From contig NZ_JBAJNO010000008.1 of assembly GCF_036880985.1 (NCBI RefSeq), positions 1,795,500 through 1,859,499 of the forward strand: a stretch of 64,000 bases of DNA. The letters are read 5' to 3'. Below the pieces are notes generated by a model. The model did not search any database, was not told the origin of the DNA, and saw only the letters and a list, made by a program, of their open reading frames with translations. This stretch comes from Limibacter armeniacum (GTDB taxonomy: Bacteria; Bacteroidota; Bacteroidia; Cytophagales; Flammeovirgaceae). This document shows, one piece after another, positions 9,124-17,195 of the stretch (positions are counted from its first letter, which is position 1; each line of letters starts with the position of its first letter). Position numbers and translations under genes: made by a program.

Positions 9124-9154
9124 TTGAAAATTCGAATAATTTTGAGTAAATTTG
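9124..9154 (+). promoter_or_regulatory. Bacteroidota-type promoter for the glycogen-synthase-like gene
   Basis: TTG at 9124-9126 and TAAATTTG at 9147-9154 are 20 bp apart, matching the Bacteroidota sigma factor consensus of TTG/TTTG, about 19-21 bp, TANNTTTG. The start codon is 30 bp downstream. Confidence 0.6.
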
Positions 9155-9183
9155 CGGCTAAAATAATGTAAATACTGCAGAAT

Positions 9184-9996
9184 ATGTCAAAATTAAAAAT
9201 TCTTTACGTATCAAGTGAGATTAACCCTTTCCTTCAGACTTCCGAAGTTGCTGACTATGTAAGAAAACTACCTCAATCCATGCAGGAAAAAGGTATGGAA
9301 ATCAGAATCATGGTGCCTCGTTTCGGACTGATCAACGAAAGAAAGAATAGATTGCATGAGGTAGTAAGACTTTCTGGAATCAACATTGCCGTAGGAGAAG
9401 AGGAAAAGCCACTGACAATCAAAGTAGCTTCCATTCCTGCTGCAAAGCTGCAAGTATATTTCATTGATAATGAGGACTACTTTCAGCGCAAATCAGTCTT
9501 TACAGACAACAAGAATGATGATAAGTTTTTCGAAGACAATGATGAGCGTGCTATCTTCTTCTGTAAGGGCGTGATTGAAACAGTGAAAAAGCTTGGTTGG
9601 GCACCTGACATTGTACACTGTAATGATTGGATAACCAGTCTTATACCATTGTACTTGAAGACCACTTACAAGAACGATCCTGTATTCAAGAACTCTAAAT
9701 CAATTTATACCATTTACAATACGTCTTTCCAACACAAGTTTGATGAGACACTGCCAGATAAGGTAAAAATGGTTGATATTGAAGATACAATGCTGTCGAA
9801 CCTGTCATCTGATTATGAAGGTTTCATCAAGATTGGTTCTGAATATGCAGATCTTGTAACAAAGTCAAGCAAAGATGTTGAGCAGCAAATCAATGGACTG
9901 TTGCATAATATTGACGCTGAGAAGATCAATACAATTGAGAAAACAGAAGCATATGCAGACTCATACTTTGAACTGTATACTTCGTTGAAATCATAA
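9184..9996 (+). CDS. Glycogen/starch synthase-like protein (GT5 N-terminal domain only)
   Basis: A 270-residue protein that matches only the N-terminal Rossmann domain of GT5 glycogen synthases: ILYVSSEINPF at the start, the IMVPRFGLINERKN block and the PDIVHCNDWITSLIPLYLK block. Full enzymes are about 480 residues; the C-terminal GT-B domain with the nucleotide-sugar site is missing. The usual KxGGLxDV loop is replaced by QTSEVADYV, so the ADP-glucose-contacting Lys-Gly-Gly is absent. The frame ends cleanly and is followed by a terminator, so it is not a recent truncation. Bacteroidota genomes often carry such a protein opposite panC. Catalytic activity is doubtful; a regulatory or structural role is possible. 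Confidence 0.85.
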   Translation: MSKLKILYVSSEINPFLQTSEVADYVRKLPQSMQEKGMEIRIMVPRFGLINERKNRLHEVVRLSGINIAVGEEEKPLTIKVASIPAAKLQVYFIDNEDYFQRKSVFTDNKNDDKFFEDNDERAIFFCKGVIETVKKLGWAPDIVHCNDWITSLIPLYLKTTYKNDPVFKNSKSIYTIYNTSFQHKFDETLPDKVKMVDIEDTMLSNLSSDYEGFIKIGSEYADLVTKSSKDVEQQINGLLHNIDAEKINTIEKTEAYADSYFELYTSLKS

Positions 9997-10025
9997 GGTT
10001 TTTCTTTTTCAAGAAATTAATCCTA

Positions 10026-10053
10026 AATGCCACCTAAACAGGTGGCATTTTTT
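10026..10053 (+). terminator. Terminator after the GT5-like gene
   Basis: AATGCCACCT pairs with AGGTGGCATT across a four-base loop (AAAC) and is followed by a T run. Confidence 0.88.
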
Positions 10054-10361
10054 GTGTCTGTCATCTGATTAGATTGACTCTTGAAAGAATTTAATAAGGC
10101 GTAAGTTGCCTTTTAGTAGCAATTAGATGTAATATTGGGCCTGTTAAAAAAGGTCAAAACAAGTACAGACATATTTTGCCTATATATATTGCATAGTGGG
10201 AGGTTTGTAAATAAAAGCATATCTGCTTGAAATCGTGTGACTAAAAAGATTGTCTTTTAGCCTAAACACTTTTTTGTTTATTTTTAACCCCAATTGAGTG
10301 GTCTATTTTTTTAACATTTTATGAAAATCAAAGGTTAGTGAACCTAAACGATATATCAATA
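10054..10361. other. Intergenic gap, no gene seen
   Basis: About 308 bp of AT-rich sequence upstream of the DUF4270 lipoprotein. It presumably holds that gene's promoter, but I cannot fix one. No RNA gene or open frame was recognised. Confidence 0.4.
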
Positions 10362-11771
10362 ATGAACTTCAAAAGATACAGCATATTTTTACTGACTTTA
10401 GCATCAGGGCTTTTTTCTTCTTGTAGCACCGATAATGAGGAAAACTTAATTGGTGGAGACCTGGACCCAAGTAATGTAGTGGAAACGATCTATACTGATA
10501 CACTGACGGTGGATACAAGGGTTATTACTACTTTAGCACCAAGTGTCAGTAATGTATCAACAATGCTTTTAGGATCGACAGATGATGGTAGGCTAGGGAC
10601 TACAAAGGCTAATTTCTATACAGAATTGATTACACTAGTCGACTCATTAGGATTTCAAGATGGAGCTGTAATTGATTCAGTATCCCTTAACCTAGTATCA
10701 ACTGGTTATTTATATGGAGACTCTACTTCCATGCTTAATATTAAGCTTTATGAATTAGCGGACTCTATTAGAAGTGTGGATAGTGATGGTGACGCTAATG
10801 TATATAGATCAACAGATAGCCTTTCACAAGAGCAACTAGGTACTTTTATTAAAGAAACTGCTTTAGAGTACCATGATGATACGATTAGAATTGCGCTAGA
10901 CAACAGTTTTGGACAAAGATTTTTGGATATGTTTGCCAATGCTGAAGATGCTGATACATTAGTAACAAACGATTATTTGAGAGAGCGTTTTAATGGTCTT
11001 GGACTTGTGGTTGAAAATGTTCAAAATTCTTGGGTTGGAGGTTTTGTACCTGCAGTATCGTCTAGTTCTGGAATAACATCAGGTTCAGGGATTTTTATCC
11101 ATTATCATTATAATGATACTTTAAACAGTACAGCTGCAATTTATTTTGGTCGAAGGTTTCATAATATTGACTTCCAAAGAGGTACATCTTTAGCTGAACA
11201 ACCAAGTGGACTAGGTGAAAGTATTGATTCAGATGAACTGAATAATGAAGCTTTTGTAATAGCGGGAACTGGTATTACAACCGTTTTGAACTTTGATAAT
11301 ATCAAATCTATCTATGATGCTGCTGGAGGAAATGTACTCATCAATAGAGCTGATTTGGTAATGAATACAGTTGGCTCTACAGAGGATGGTCGAATTCCTG
11401 ATGATAGAAATTCGTCACCTATTTCTAGTATGACTTTATATAGATTTGTTGACAATGCTGTAGATACATTAGCAACTCCTATTGGGTCATTGTTTTTAGG
11501 TGATGGTTCTTCGGCATCTTACTCAGGAGCATTATCTTATGACCCAATTACTTTGACTTCATATCTAAATGATAGAATGAAATCATTAGGTAAAGGTGAG
11601 ACTGTAGATGATGATGGGATTATACTTGTTCCTGCTTCAAATAGTGTGAGCGTTAACAAGACAATTATTCCAGATAACCGTAGTGAAGCAGCCCATCCTT
11701 TGAATGGTCTTCCTGCTAAAATGAAATTAATACTTACTTATACGGTATTTAATGAAGCAACAGGAGAATAA
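10362..11771 (+). CDS. DUF4270 lipoprotein
   Basis: A 469-residue exported lipoprotein. I use the ATG at 10362 because it starts directly with a basic, hydrophobic signal peptide (MNFKRYSIFLLTLASGLFSS) and the lipobox Cys; a GTG 24 bp upstream is open but adds a polar stretch. Family features seen are the Cys-Ser-Thr-Asp-Asn-Glu-Glu anchor region, the VVETIYTDTLTVDTRVI block, the repeated GSTDDGRLG/GSTEDGRIP blocks and a C-terminal beta-strand ending ILTYTVFNE. DUF4270 proteins are Bacteroidota-specific outer-membrane or surface lipoproteins of unknown function. The position between the GT5-like gene and glmS is, from general knowledge, a recurring order in the phylum. Confidence 0.9.
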   Translation: MNFKRYSIFLLTLASGLFSSCSTDNEENLIGGDLDPSNVVETIYTDTLTVDTRVITTLAPSVSNVSTMLLGSTDDGRLGTTKANFYTELITLVDSLGFQDGAVIDSVSLNLVSTGYLYGDSTSMLNIKLYELADSIRSVDSDGDANVYRSTDSLSQEQLGTFIKETALEYHDDTIRIALDNSFGQRFLDMFANAEDADTLVTNDYLRERFNGLGLVVENVQNSWVGGFVPAVSSSSGITSGSGIFIHYHYNDTLNSTAAIYFGRRFHNIDFQRGTSLAEQPSGLGESIDSDELNNEAFVIAGTGITTVLNFDNIKSIYDAAGGNVLINRADLVMNTVGSTEDGRIPDDRNSSPISSMTLYRFVDNAVDTLATPIGSLFLGDGSSASYSGALSYDPITLTSYLNDRMKSLGKGETVDDDGIILVPASNSVSVNKTIIPDNRSEAAHPLNGLPAKMKLILTYTVFNEATGE

Positions 11772-11838
11772 GATTGCTAACACTTAACACCCAATTGTTA
11801 TTTGTGTAGTTTATTGTATGAAATGTATATAAAAATTT

Positions 11839-11873
11839 AATGACACTCTATAAGTAATAGGGTGTCATTTTTT
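11839..11873 (+). terminator. Terminator after the DUF4270 gene
   Basis: AATGACAC pairs with GTGTCATT with a central AT-rich loop and a following run of T. Confidence 0.8.
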
Positions 11874-12000
11874 GTTGGATTACTATTTGTTTTAACTATT
11901 TTTGGGCCCAAAGCTATATTGACAAATATCACTACTATTTTTTGAATTTAACTTTTGTGTGTAATTAAAGCTACCTAAAGCTCAATCAACATTTAAAATT

Positions 12001-13842
12001 ATGTGTGGAATCGTAGGTTACGTAGGGCATAGAAATGCCTCAGAAGTTCTTATTAAAGGATTACAAAGACTTGAATATAGAGGGTATGATAGTGCTGGTA
12101 TAGCACTGATTAAAGAAGGGTTACATGTATTCAAGAAACAAGGGAAAGTTGCAGAACTTCAGAAAATTATAGAAGGTAAAGATACAACTGCAACAATTGG
12201 TATCGGTCATACCCGTTGGGCCACACATGGAGGACCAAGTGATGGAAATGCTCACCCTCATTATTCTTCAGACAAAAAGCTGGCAATGGTGCATAATGGC
12301 ATCATTGAAAATTATGATGTTCTGAAAAAAGAGTTAATAGCAAAAGGGCATACTTTTGAGAGTGAGACTGATACAGAAGTGTTTTTGCACTTTATTGAGC
12401 AGATTCAGAAAGACAATAACATTGCTTTGGAAGAGGCTGTGCGTATTGCTCTCAATGAAGTAATTGGAGCATATGCAATTGTGATCGTATCCGAAGATGC
12501 ACCAGATCAGTTAATCGCAGCAAGAAAGGGCAGCCCATTGGTAATTGGCATTGGGGAAAACAAATCAGAATATTTCTTAGCTTCTGATGCAACTCCAATC
12601 GTTGAGTATACAAAAGATGTCGTTTACATCAATGATGAGGAAGTTGCAGTTATCAGAGGTGGTGAAATGAAGATCACTGATATCAAGAATGTGGAAAAGA
12701 CTCCTTATATCCAAACTCTGGAAATGGAGCTGGAAGCAATTGAGAAAGGTGGTTATGACCATTTCATGATGAAAGAGATCATGGAGCAACCAAGATCAGT
12801 TGCAGATTGCCTAAGAGGTCGTGTGATTGCCGATCAGATGCACGTTAAACTGGGTGGTATTCGTCATAAGATGAAAGATCTGATGAACGCTAACAGGATT
12901 ATCATTGCAGCTTGTGGTACTTCATGGCATGCAGGCCTTGTGGCTGAATATATCATTGAGGAGTTTACTCGTATCCCAGTAGAGGTAGAATATGCGTCTG
13001 AGTTTCGCTACAGAAATCCTATCATTAGAGAGGATGATGTACTGATTGCTATTTCTCAGTCAGGTGAAACAGCTGATACTTTGGCTGCTATCGAACTGGC
13101 TAAATCAAAAGGTGCAACTATACTAGGTGTTTGTAACGTTGTAGGTTCTTCAATTGCCCGTTCTTCGGATGAGGGAGCTTATACGCATGCAGGACCTGAG
13201 ATCGGTGTGGCAAGTACCAAAGCCTTTACTGCTCAGCTGACTGTACTGACAACGATGGCCTTGATGATTGCAAAAGAGAAGCAAACATTGCCTGAGGAAA
13301 CTTTGCACAAGCTTTTGGTTGACCTTGAAAGTATTCCTGAGAAAATTGCTGAGGCGTTGAAATGTGAGGAAGAAATCAAAAAGATTTCAGAAATGTACAA
13401 GGATGCTCAGAACTTCCTGTATCTGGGACGTGGTTATAACTTCCCTGTTGCATTGGAAGGAGCACTAAAGCTGAAAGAAATTTCATATATCCACGCAGAA
13501 GGTTACCCTGCTGCTGAAATGAAACACGGACCAATTGCACTGATTGATGAGGAAATGCCTGTTGCGTTTATCGCTACAAAAGACAGCTCTTACGAGAAGA
13601 TTGTTTCCAACATTCAAGAGGTGAAAGCAAGAAAAGGTAAAGTGATCGCAATTGTAACTAAAGGTGATACATTGATCCCTTCTATGGTCGATCATGCCAT
13701 TGAAGTTCCTGATGTACATGAAGCGCTGATGCCAATGGTTTCTGTAATTCCATTGCAGTTACTATCGTACTATATTGCTGTATTGAGAGGTTGTGATGTG
13801 GATCAGCCACGTAACTTGGCTAAGTCCGTAACAGTAGAATAA
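12001..13842 (+). CDS. glmS: Glutamine-fructose-6-phosphate aminotransferase (isomerizing)
   Basis: Makes glucosamine 6-phosphate, the entry step to UDP-GlcNAc for peptidoglycan and LPS. The 613-residue protein starts MCGIVGYVG, so Cys2 becomes the N-terminal glutaminase nucleophile after Met removal. The glutaminase domain (about 1-225) shows GHTRWATHG and HNGIIENY; two SIS sugar-isomerase domains follow, with CGTSWHAG and SQSGETADT in the first and the AEMKHGPIALI block in the second. It ends PRNLAKSVTVE, the canonical C-terminus that closes the active site. The upstream leader is short and has no visible GlmS ribozyme. A clear terminator follows. Confidence 0.98.
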   Translation: MCGIVGYVGHRNASEVLIKGLQRLEYRGYDSAGIALIKEGLHVFKKQGKVAELQKIIEGKDTTATIGIGHTRWATHGGPSDGNAHPHYSSDKKLAMVHNGIIENYDVLKKELIAKGHTFESETDTEVFLHFIEQIQKDNNIALEEAVRIALNEVIGAYAIVIVSEDAPDQLIAARKGSPLVIGIGENKSEYFLASDATPIVEYTKDVVYINDEEVAVIRGGEMKITDIKNVEKTPYIQTLEMELEAIEKGGYDHFMMKEIMEQPRSVADCLRGRVIADQMHVKLGGIRHKMKDLMNANRIIIAACGTSWHAGLVAEYIIEEFTRIPVEVEYASEFRYRNPIIREDDVLIAISQSGETADTLAAIELAKSKGATILGVCNVVGSSIARSSDEGAYTHAGPEIGVASTKAFTAQLTVLTTMALMIAKEKQTLPEETLHKLLVDLESIPEKIAEALKCEEEIKKISEMYKDAQNFLYLGRGYNFPVALEGALKLKEISYIHAEGYPAAEMKHGPIALIDEEMPVAFIATKDSSYEKIVSNIQEVKARKGKVIAIVTKGDTLIPSMVDHAIEVPDVHEALMPMVSVIPLQLLSYYIAVLRGCDVDQPRNLAKSVTVE

Positions 13843-13902
13843 TTAATTTTTACTGTTTAGTTTGCCAATAACGATACGGGTTTTAGACTAAAATATACAA
13901 TT

Positions 13903-13936
13903 ATGCACAGTGGGTTTGGGCTCGCTGTGCATTTTT
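13903..13936 (+). terminator. Terminator after glmS
   Basis: ATGCACAG pairs with CTGTGCAT, extended inward by wobble pairs, followed by TTTTT. The remaining 220 bp up to the insertion sequence show nothing else I can support. Confidence 0.85.
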
Positions 13937-14162
13937 GTTTCTATATAATATTATCTGGATTTTATCTTTTTCAGATATTTTTTTTCTATTTAAAAAGTTA
14001 AAAATTCTTACTTTAAAATTTGATGTCGCTCCTTCTCCATTTTTACAGTGAAGTCAAAAGACATAATCGATGCCTATATTTTAAAACCAACTACAAGGAC
14101 ATCATCTACTTGTTCATTGGTTCCTTTCCAGTTATGAAACTCATTATAGATATAAGTATTTA

Positions 14163-15159
14163 TCACGATTAACAATCTATGTATTAACAAGTCTTCTCCT
14201 TCGAGATCTGAAGTTATGTAAACCCGCTCCAATTTTCATCACTCTATCTAATGCCCCTTCTCTTCTTAGCCTGAAAATATCCTTGAGGATTCTGAGCCTT
14301 TTAATCCCGCAGATAGCATGCTCAACACGAACCCTTATACTTGCCAGCTTTCTATTCGCCTCTTTCATAAAATCAGGTAGCTCAATCCCTTTGTGTTTTT
14401 TGATAGGCACAATGAATGTAACATTATCAAGATCAATGCCCTTGAAGGCTAAGTCCCCCAGTAGCTTGATACCTTTTTTAGGAAAGGCAAACTGTTGTTG
14501 ATCAAAAAGCTTTTTATCATGAATACTACCTGCTACAGTCTCAGAAAGATAGAGCACTTGCTTACCCTCTTTGTCGGTGATGACAAGGTTCTTGGTAGTA
14601 TGTCTCTTCTTCTTTCCACTGTAGTTCATCTTTTGCTTTTCCGAGTCCTTTGGACGCTGTATGAGGCGTTCTACTCCATCCACTAAGAATACTTCACTCC
14701 AGTAAGGCTTAAGTTTTTTTCGAAACTCTTCCATTACATTGGCAGGTAGCTCTCCTACATAATTTAATGTTTGTAGTAAGCAGTTTCCCAGGAAATATAG
14801 CCATTCACTTACCTTACTTTGACTGATATTGAAATACAATCCTAGTGATTCTTGCGTGGGATTCTCCTTCAAGCTATATAGAATAAAAAAGAGTTTAGTC
14901 TCTATCCCTTGGAGACTGCTGTTACGGTAATCATCCAGCTTCTTCAAAGGCTTCCTGCGAGGCCTCCCTTTCATGGTATACTGCTGTAAGGCTTCAACAT
15001 AAACATATGAGAAAATTCCTTCCAATTCTCTCAACTCTTCCTTGGTCAAGGACGTTAAACTCTGTAGGCGACGGGCACTTATGGATTTAGGTTTCACAAC
15101 TAAATGAGTGCTTTGTCGCCTTCTTTTGTTCCTAATTCACAACTTTTTGTTAATCGTGA
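14163..15159. mobile_element. Intact IS5-type insertion sequence, about 1.0 kb
   Basis: Perfect 16-bp inverted repeats lie at 14160-14175 (TTATCACGATTAACAA) and 15147-15162 and enclose one transposase gene. Read as a 2-bp TA target duplication, common for several IS5 subgroups, the element runs 14163-15159 (997 bp); the TA is self-complementary, so the exact edge is ambiguous. Intact ends and an intact transposase suggest a recent or functional copy. Beyond the repeats, the flanks ATTATAGATA (14143) and TGTCTATAAT (15163) are themselves nearly inverted. Confidence 0.88.
14177..15097 (-). CDS. IS5-type transposase (HTH_Tnp_4 / DDE_Tnp_4)
   Basis: A 306-residue transposase. The N-terminal half carries a helix-turn-helix region (PTQESLGLYFNISQSKVSEW, about residues 80-99); the RNase H-like catalytic half shows Asp140 in FLVDGVERL, Asp215 in LLGDLAFKG and Glu259 in VRVEHAICG, a complete DDE triad with the spacing of this IS5 branch. 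The protein is full length with no frameshift. It fills almost the whole element between the inverted repeats. The neighbouring genes glmS and the AraC-type regulator are not broken by the insertion. Confidence 0.92.
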   Translation of the reverse strand: MKPKSISARRLQSLTSLTKEELRELEGIFSYVYVEALQQYTMKGRPRRKPLKKLDDYRNSSLQGIETKLFFILYSLKENPTQESLGLYFNISQSKVSEWLYFLGNCLLQTLNYVGELPANVMEEFRKKLKPYWSEVFLVDGVERLIQRPKDSEKQKMNYSGKKKRHTTKNLVITDKEGKQVLYLSETVAGSIHDKKLFDQQQFAFPKKGIKLLGDLAFKGIDLDNVTFIVPIKKHKGIELPDFMKEANRKLASIRVRVEHAICGIKRLRILKDIFRLRREGALDRVMKIGAGLHNFRSRRRRLVNT

Positions 15160-15162
15160 TAA

Positions 15163-15552
15163 TGTCTATAATTTCCCTGTTTATCCATTGAAAATTTAGG
15201 CTAGTGTAGGGAAAGTTTGATAAAGTCTGTCTATACTTTGTTTTTTGACCTACTTTATCTACCTCTAAAAACAAGCAGATAAATCGTTTTGTTCAAAAGT
15301 GTTAACCAAACAGACGCTTGCAGAAATACTGGAGTGTTGTTCAAAAGCAAGGTAGTCTTCAAACTTACCAAGTATCATGTTTGATAAAAAAGGGAGTGAA
15401 TAATGTTGTTGGTATTGTGCTAGTGTTGATATTTATTTTGCAAATCTTGGTAAAAGAAATTCATTTTCAGGGAATAAAAATGTATTATTGAGGGCTAAGC
15501 GCTTCCTAAATAGCTTAAAATAAGGTGTGCCAATTCAAAAAGTATTCATTTA
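15163..15552. other. Intergenic gap upstream of the AraC-type regulator
   Basis: About 390 bp between the IS right end and the regulator start. It is AT-rich and should contain the regulator's promoter. I see no gene, tRNA or strong hairpin in it. Confidence 0.4.
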
Positions 15553-16749
15553 ATGATAATTGATAGCTACTTGAACTTAGGGTTAGTAATGGGCAGTATT
15601 TTATCATTTTTACTGTCAATGTATTTGTTACTTTATCCGAGTAGATTTTTCCCCAATAAGATTCTTGGGGTCTTGGTACTCTCTTGGGCTATCACAGTAT
15701 TTGCATTTATAGTGCAGTCACCTACTTTTTTTGAAGCATATCCTCATATGTATGCCTCCCTGGATGCATTTACATTGTCATTCTTTCCCTTAATGTATTT
15801 GTATATAAGGTTTTATTTGTACAAAGACCTTAAAGTGACAGGGAAGTTGCTTTTACATTTTGCTCCAATAATCCTATATGTACTCATATTTTCACCAGTG
15901 CTGACTTTAAGTGGCGAGGAAAAAATACAGATGCTAAGGAATGGCTTTCCGTCATGGTTTTACACATTTCAGTCCATATTCAACCTGTTGATCATCGTAC
16001 AAGGAGTGTTCTACTCCATCTTTTCACTTCGGACGATACACCACTTTCAGTATTTCAGGAAGAGACGACTTTCTGACTTTCAGTTGAGTTCTTTAAAATG
16101 GTTAAGGTTATTTGTGATCATCAATATTTTCTTATGGCTTTCTGGTACCACAGGGGCTATTTTAGAGATACTTGGCATTGATATTTTTATTGACTTGTTC
16201 GAAGTTTTTTACTTCGGACTAACAGTGCTTACCCTTGTTTTAGGTGTATTCACAATACAAAGACCTGAGCTTTTTTCTGAAAAGGAGGATGTCAGGAGTG
16301 TTGTATTTGAGCCTGTACCGCTCAAAACACCAGAGCCTGTGATAGAAAAGTTGGTTAAAGAAGAAGTGGAGATTAGTCTAAAGGAAGAAAAACCGGAAAG
16401 TAATAAGCAGGATTACTCAATTTTAGCAACCTATATAGAGAACGAGAAGCCATATCTAAAGAATGATCTGAAGATGCAGGATTTAGTGGATGCTACTGGC
16501 TTGTCCTATAAACGAATTTCAGAGTTGCTGAATAATGATTTTAAAAGCTCTTTTTATGATGTTATGAATGAATATCGTCTAAAAGAGTCTATCAGGCTGA
16601 TGAAAGCTAATTTTCATATTCAGCATACACTCACTCATTTGGCAGAAAAGGCAGGGTTCAATTCCAAGACCACATTCAACAGAATTTTCAAGAAGCATAC
16701 CGGGCAAACACCAACTGAATATATCCAGTCCCTGGAGTTGTGTGAGTAA
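15553..16749 (+). CDS. Membrane-bound AraC-family transcriptional regulator
   Basis: A 398-residue protein with seven or so hydrophobic helices in the first 235 residues (starting LNLGLVMGSILSFLLSMYLL), a charged linker rich in Glu/Lys (about 245-295), then a C-terminal double helix-turn-helix AraC domain (about 300-395) with the expected second-helix signature HLAEKAGFNSKTTFNRIFKK and PTEYI ending. Such membrane-anchored AraC regulators are frequent in Bacteroidota and are thought to sense an envelope or external signal. It is on the same strand as, and 450 bp upstream of, the lipoprotein and SusCD genes, which makes it a candidate regulator of that locus, but no binding site could be identified. 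Confidence 0.92.
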   Translation: MIIDSYLNLGLVMGSILSFLLSMYLLLYPSRFFPNKILGVLVLSWAITVFAFIVQSPTFFEAYPHMYASLDAFTLSFFPLMYLYIRFYLYKDLKVTGKLLLHFAPIILYVLIFSPVLTLSGEEKIQMLRNGFPSWFYTFQSIFNLLIIVQGVFYSIFSLRTIHHFQYFRKRRLSDFQLSSLKWLRLFVIINIFLWLSGTTGAILEILGIDIFIDLFEVFYFGLTVLTLVLGVFTIQRPELFSEKEDVRSVVFEPVPLKTPEPVIEKLVKEEVEISLKEEKPESNKQDYSILATYIENEKPYLKNDLKMQDLVDATGLSYKRISELLNNDFKSSFYDVMNEYRLKESIRLMKANFHIQHTLTHLAEKAGFNSKTTFNRIFKKHTGQTPTEYIQSLELCE

Positions 16750-17195
16750 TCATTTTATAGGTTAGCTATTTTTCCAAAATTTTTAGCTAGGTAAGGCAAC
16801 CCTTTCTTCATTTCGTTGTGTCCCTTCATTTGAACACTCTTCTAATATCCCAACTCACTTATTTCTGAGAAATTCAACGTACTCCTATATCTCCAATGTA
16901 TTTGTGTAATTAACACAGATCACTCGCCATGCATTTGCCATAGGGAAATAACATTGAATTGATTTTGGGATAAGGTTTAGAGGGGAATCATGATCAATTT
17001 ATCTCATTCATTGGTATATGGTTTATTTTATGTAATGTACACTTAATCAGGGTTTTAATTGTGTGTTTTATTGAATGAAACTGTGCCATTGCATGCATTG
17101 ATACATGCTTTCCTTGAGTGGTTCTCTCTTGTGCATGTTGAGTTCATAGTTTCGTAACTCACTGTTACTTTTAATTACTTTAATTTTTTCAATTT
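16750..17195. other. Intergenic gap upstream of the coiled-coil lipoprotein
   Basis: A 446-bp gap without an open frame. It has a small GCATTGCATGCATTG dyad region near 17090 and long AT tracts. It probably contains the promoter and operators of the lipoprotein/SusCD region, but no consensus element is clear enough to call. Confidence 0.4.

Noticed and set aside
9184..9996. Calling this gene a functional glycogen synthase (glgA)
   Set aside because: The donor-binding domain is missing and the KxGG motif is replaced, so the name would overstate it.
11772..12000. GlmS ribozyme or riboswitch upstream of glmS
   Set aside because: The leader holds only a terminator hairpin of the previous gene and AT-rich sequence; the ribozyme core was not found.
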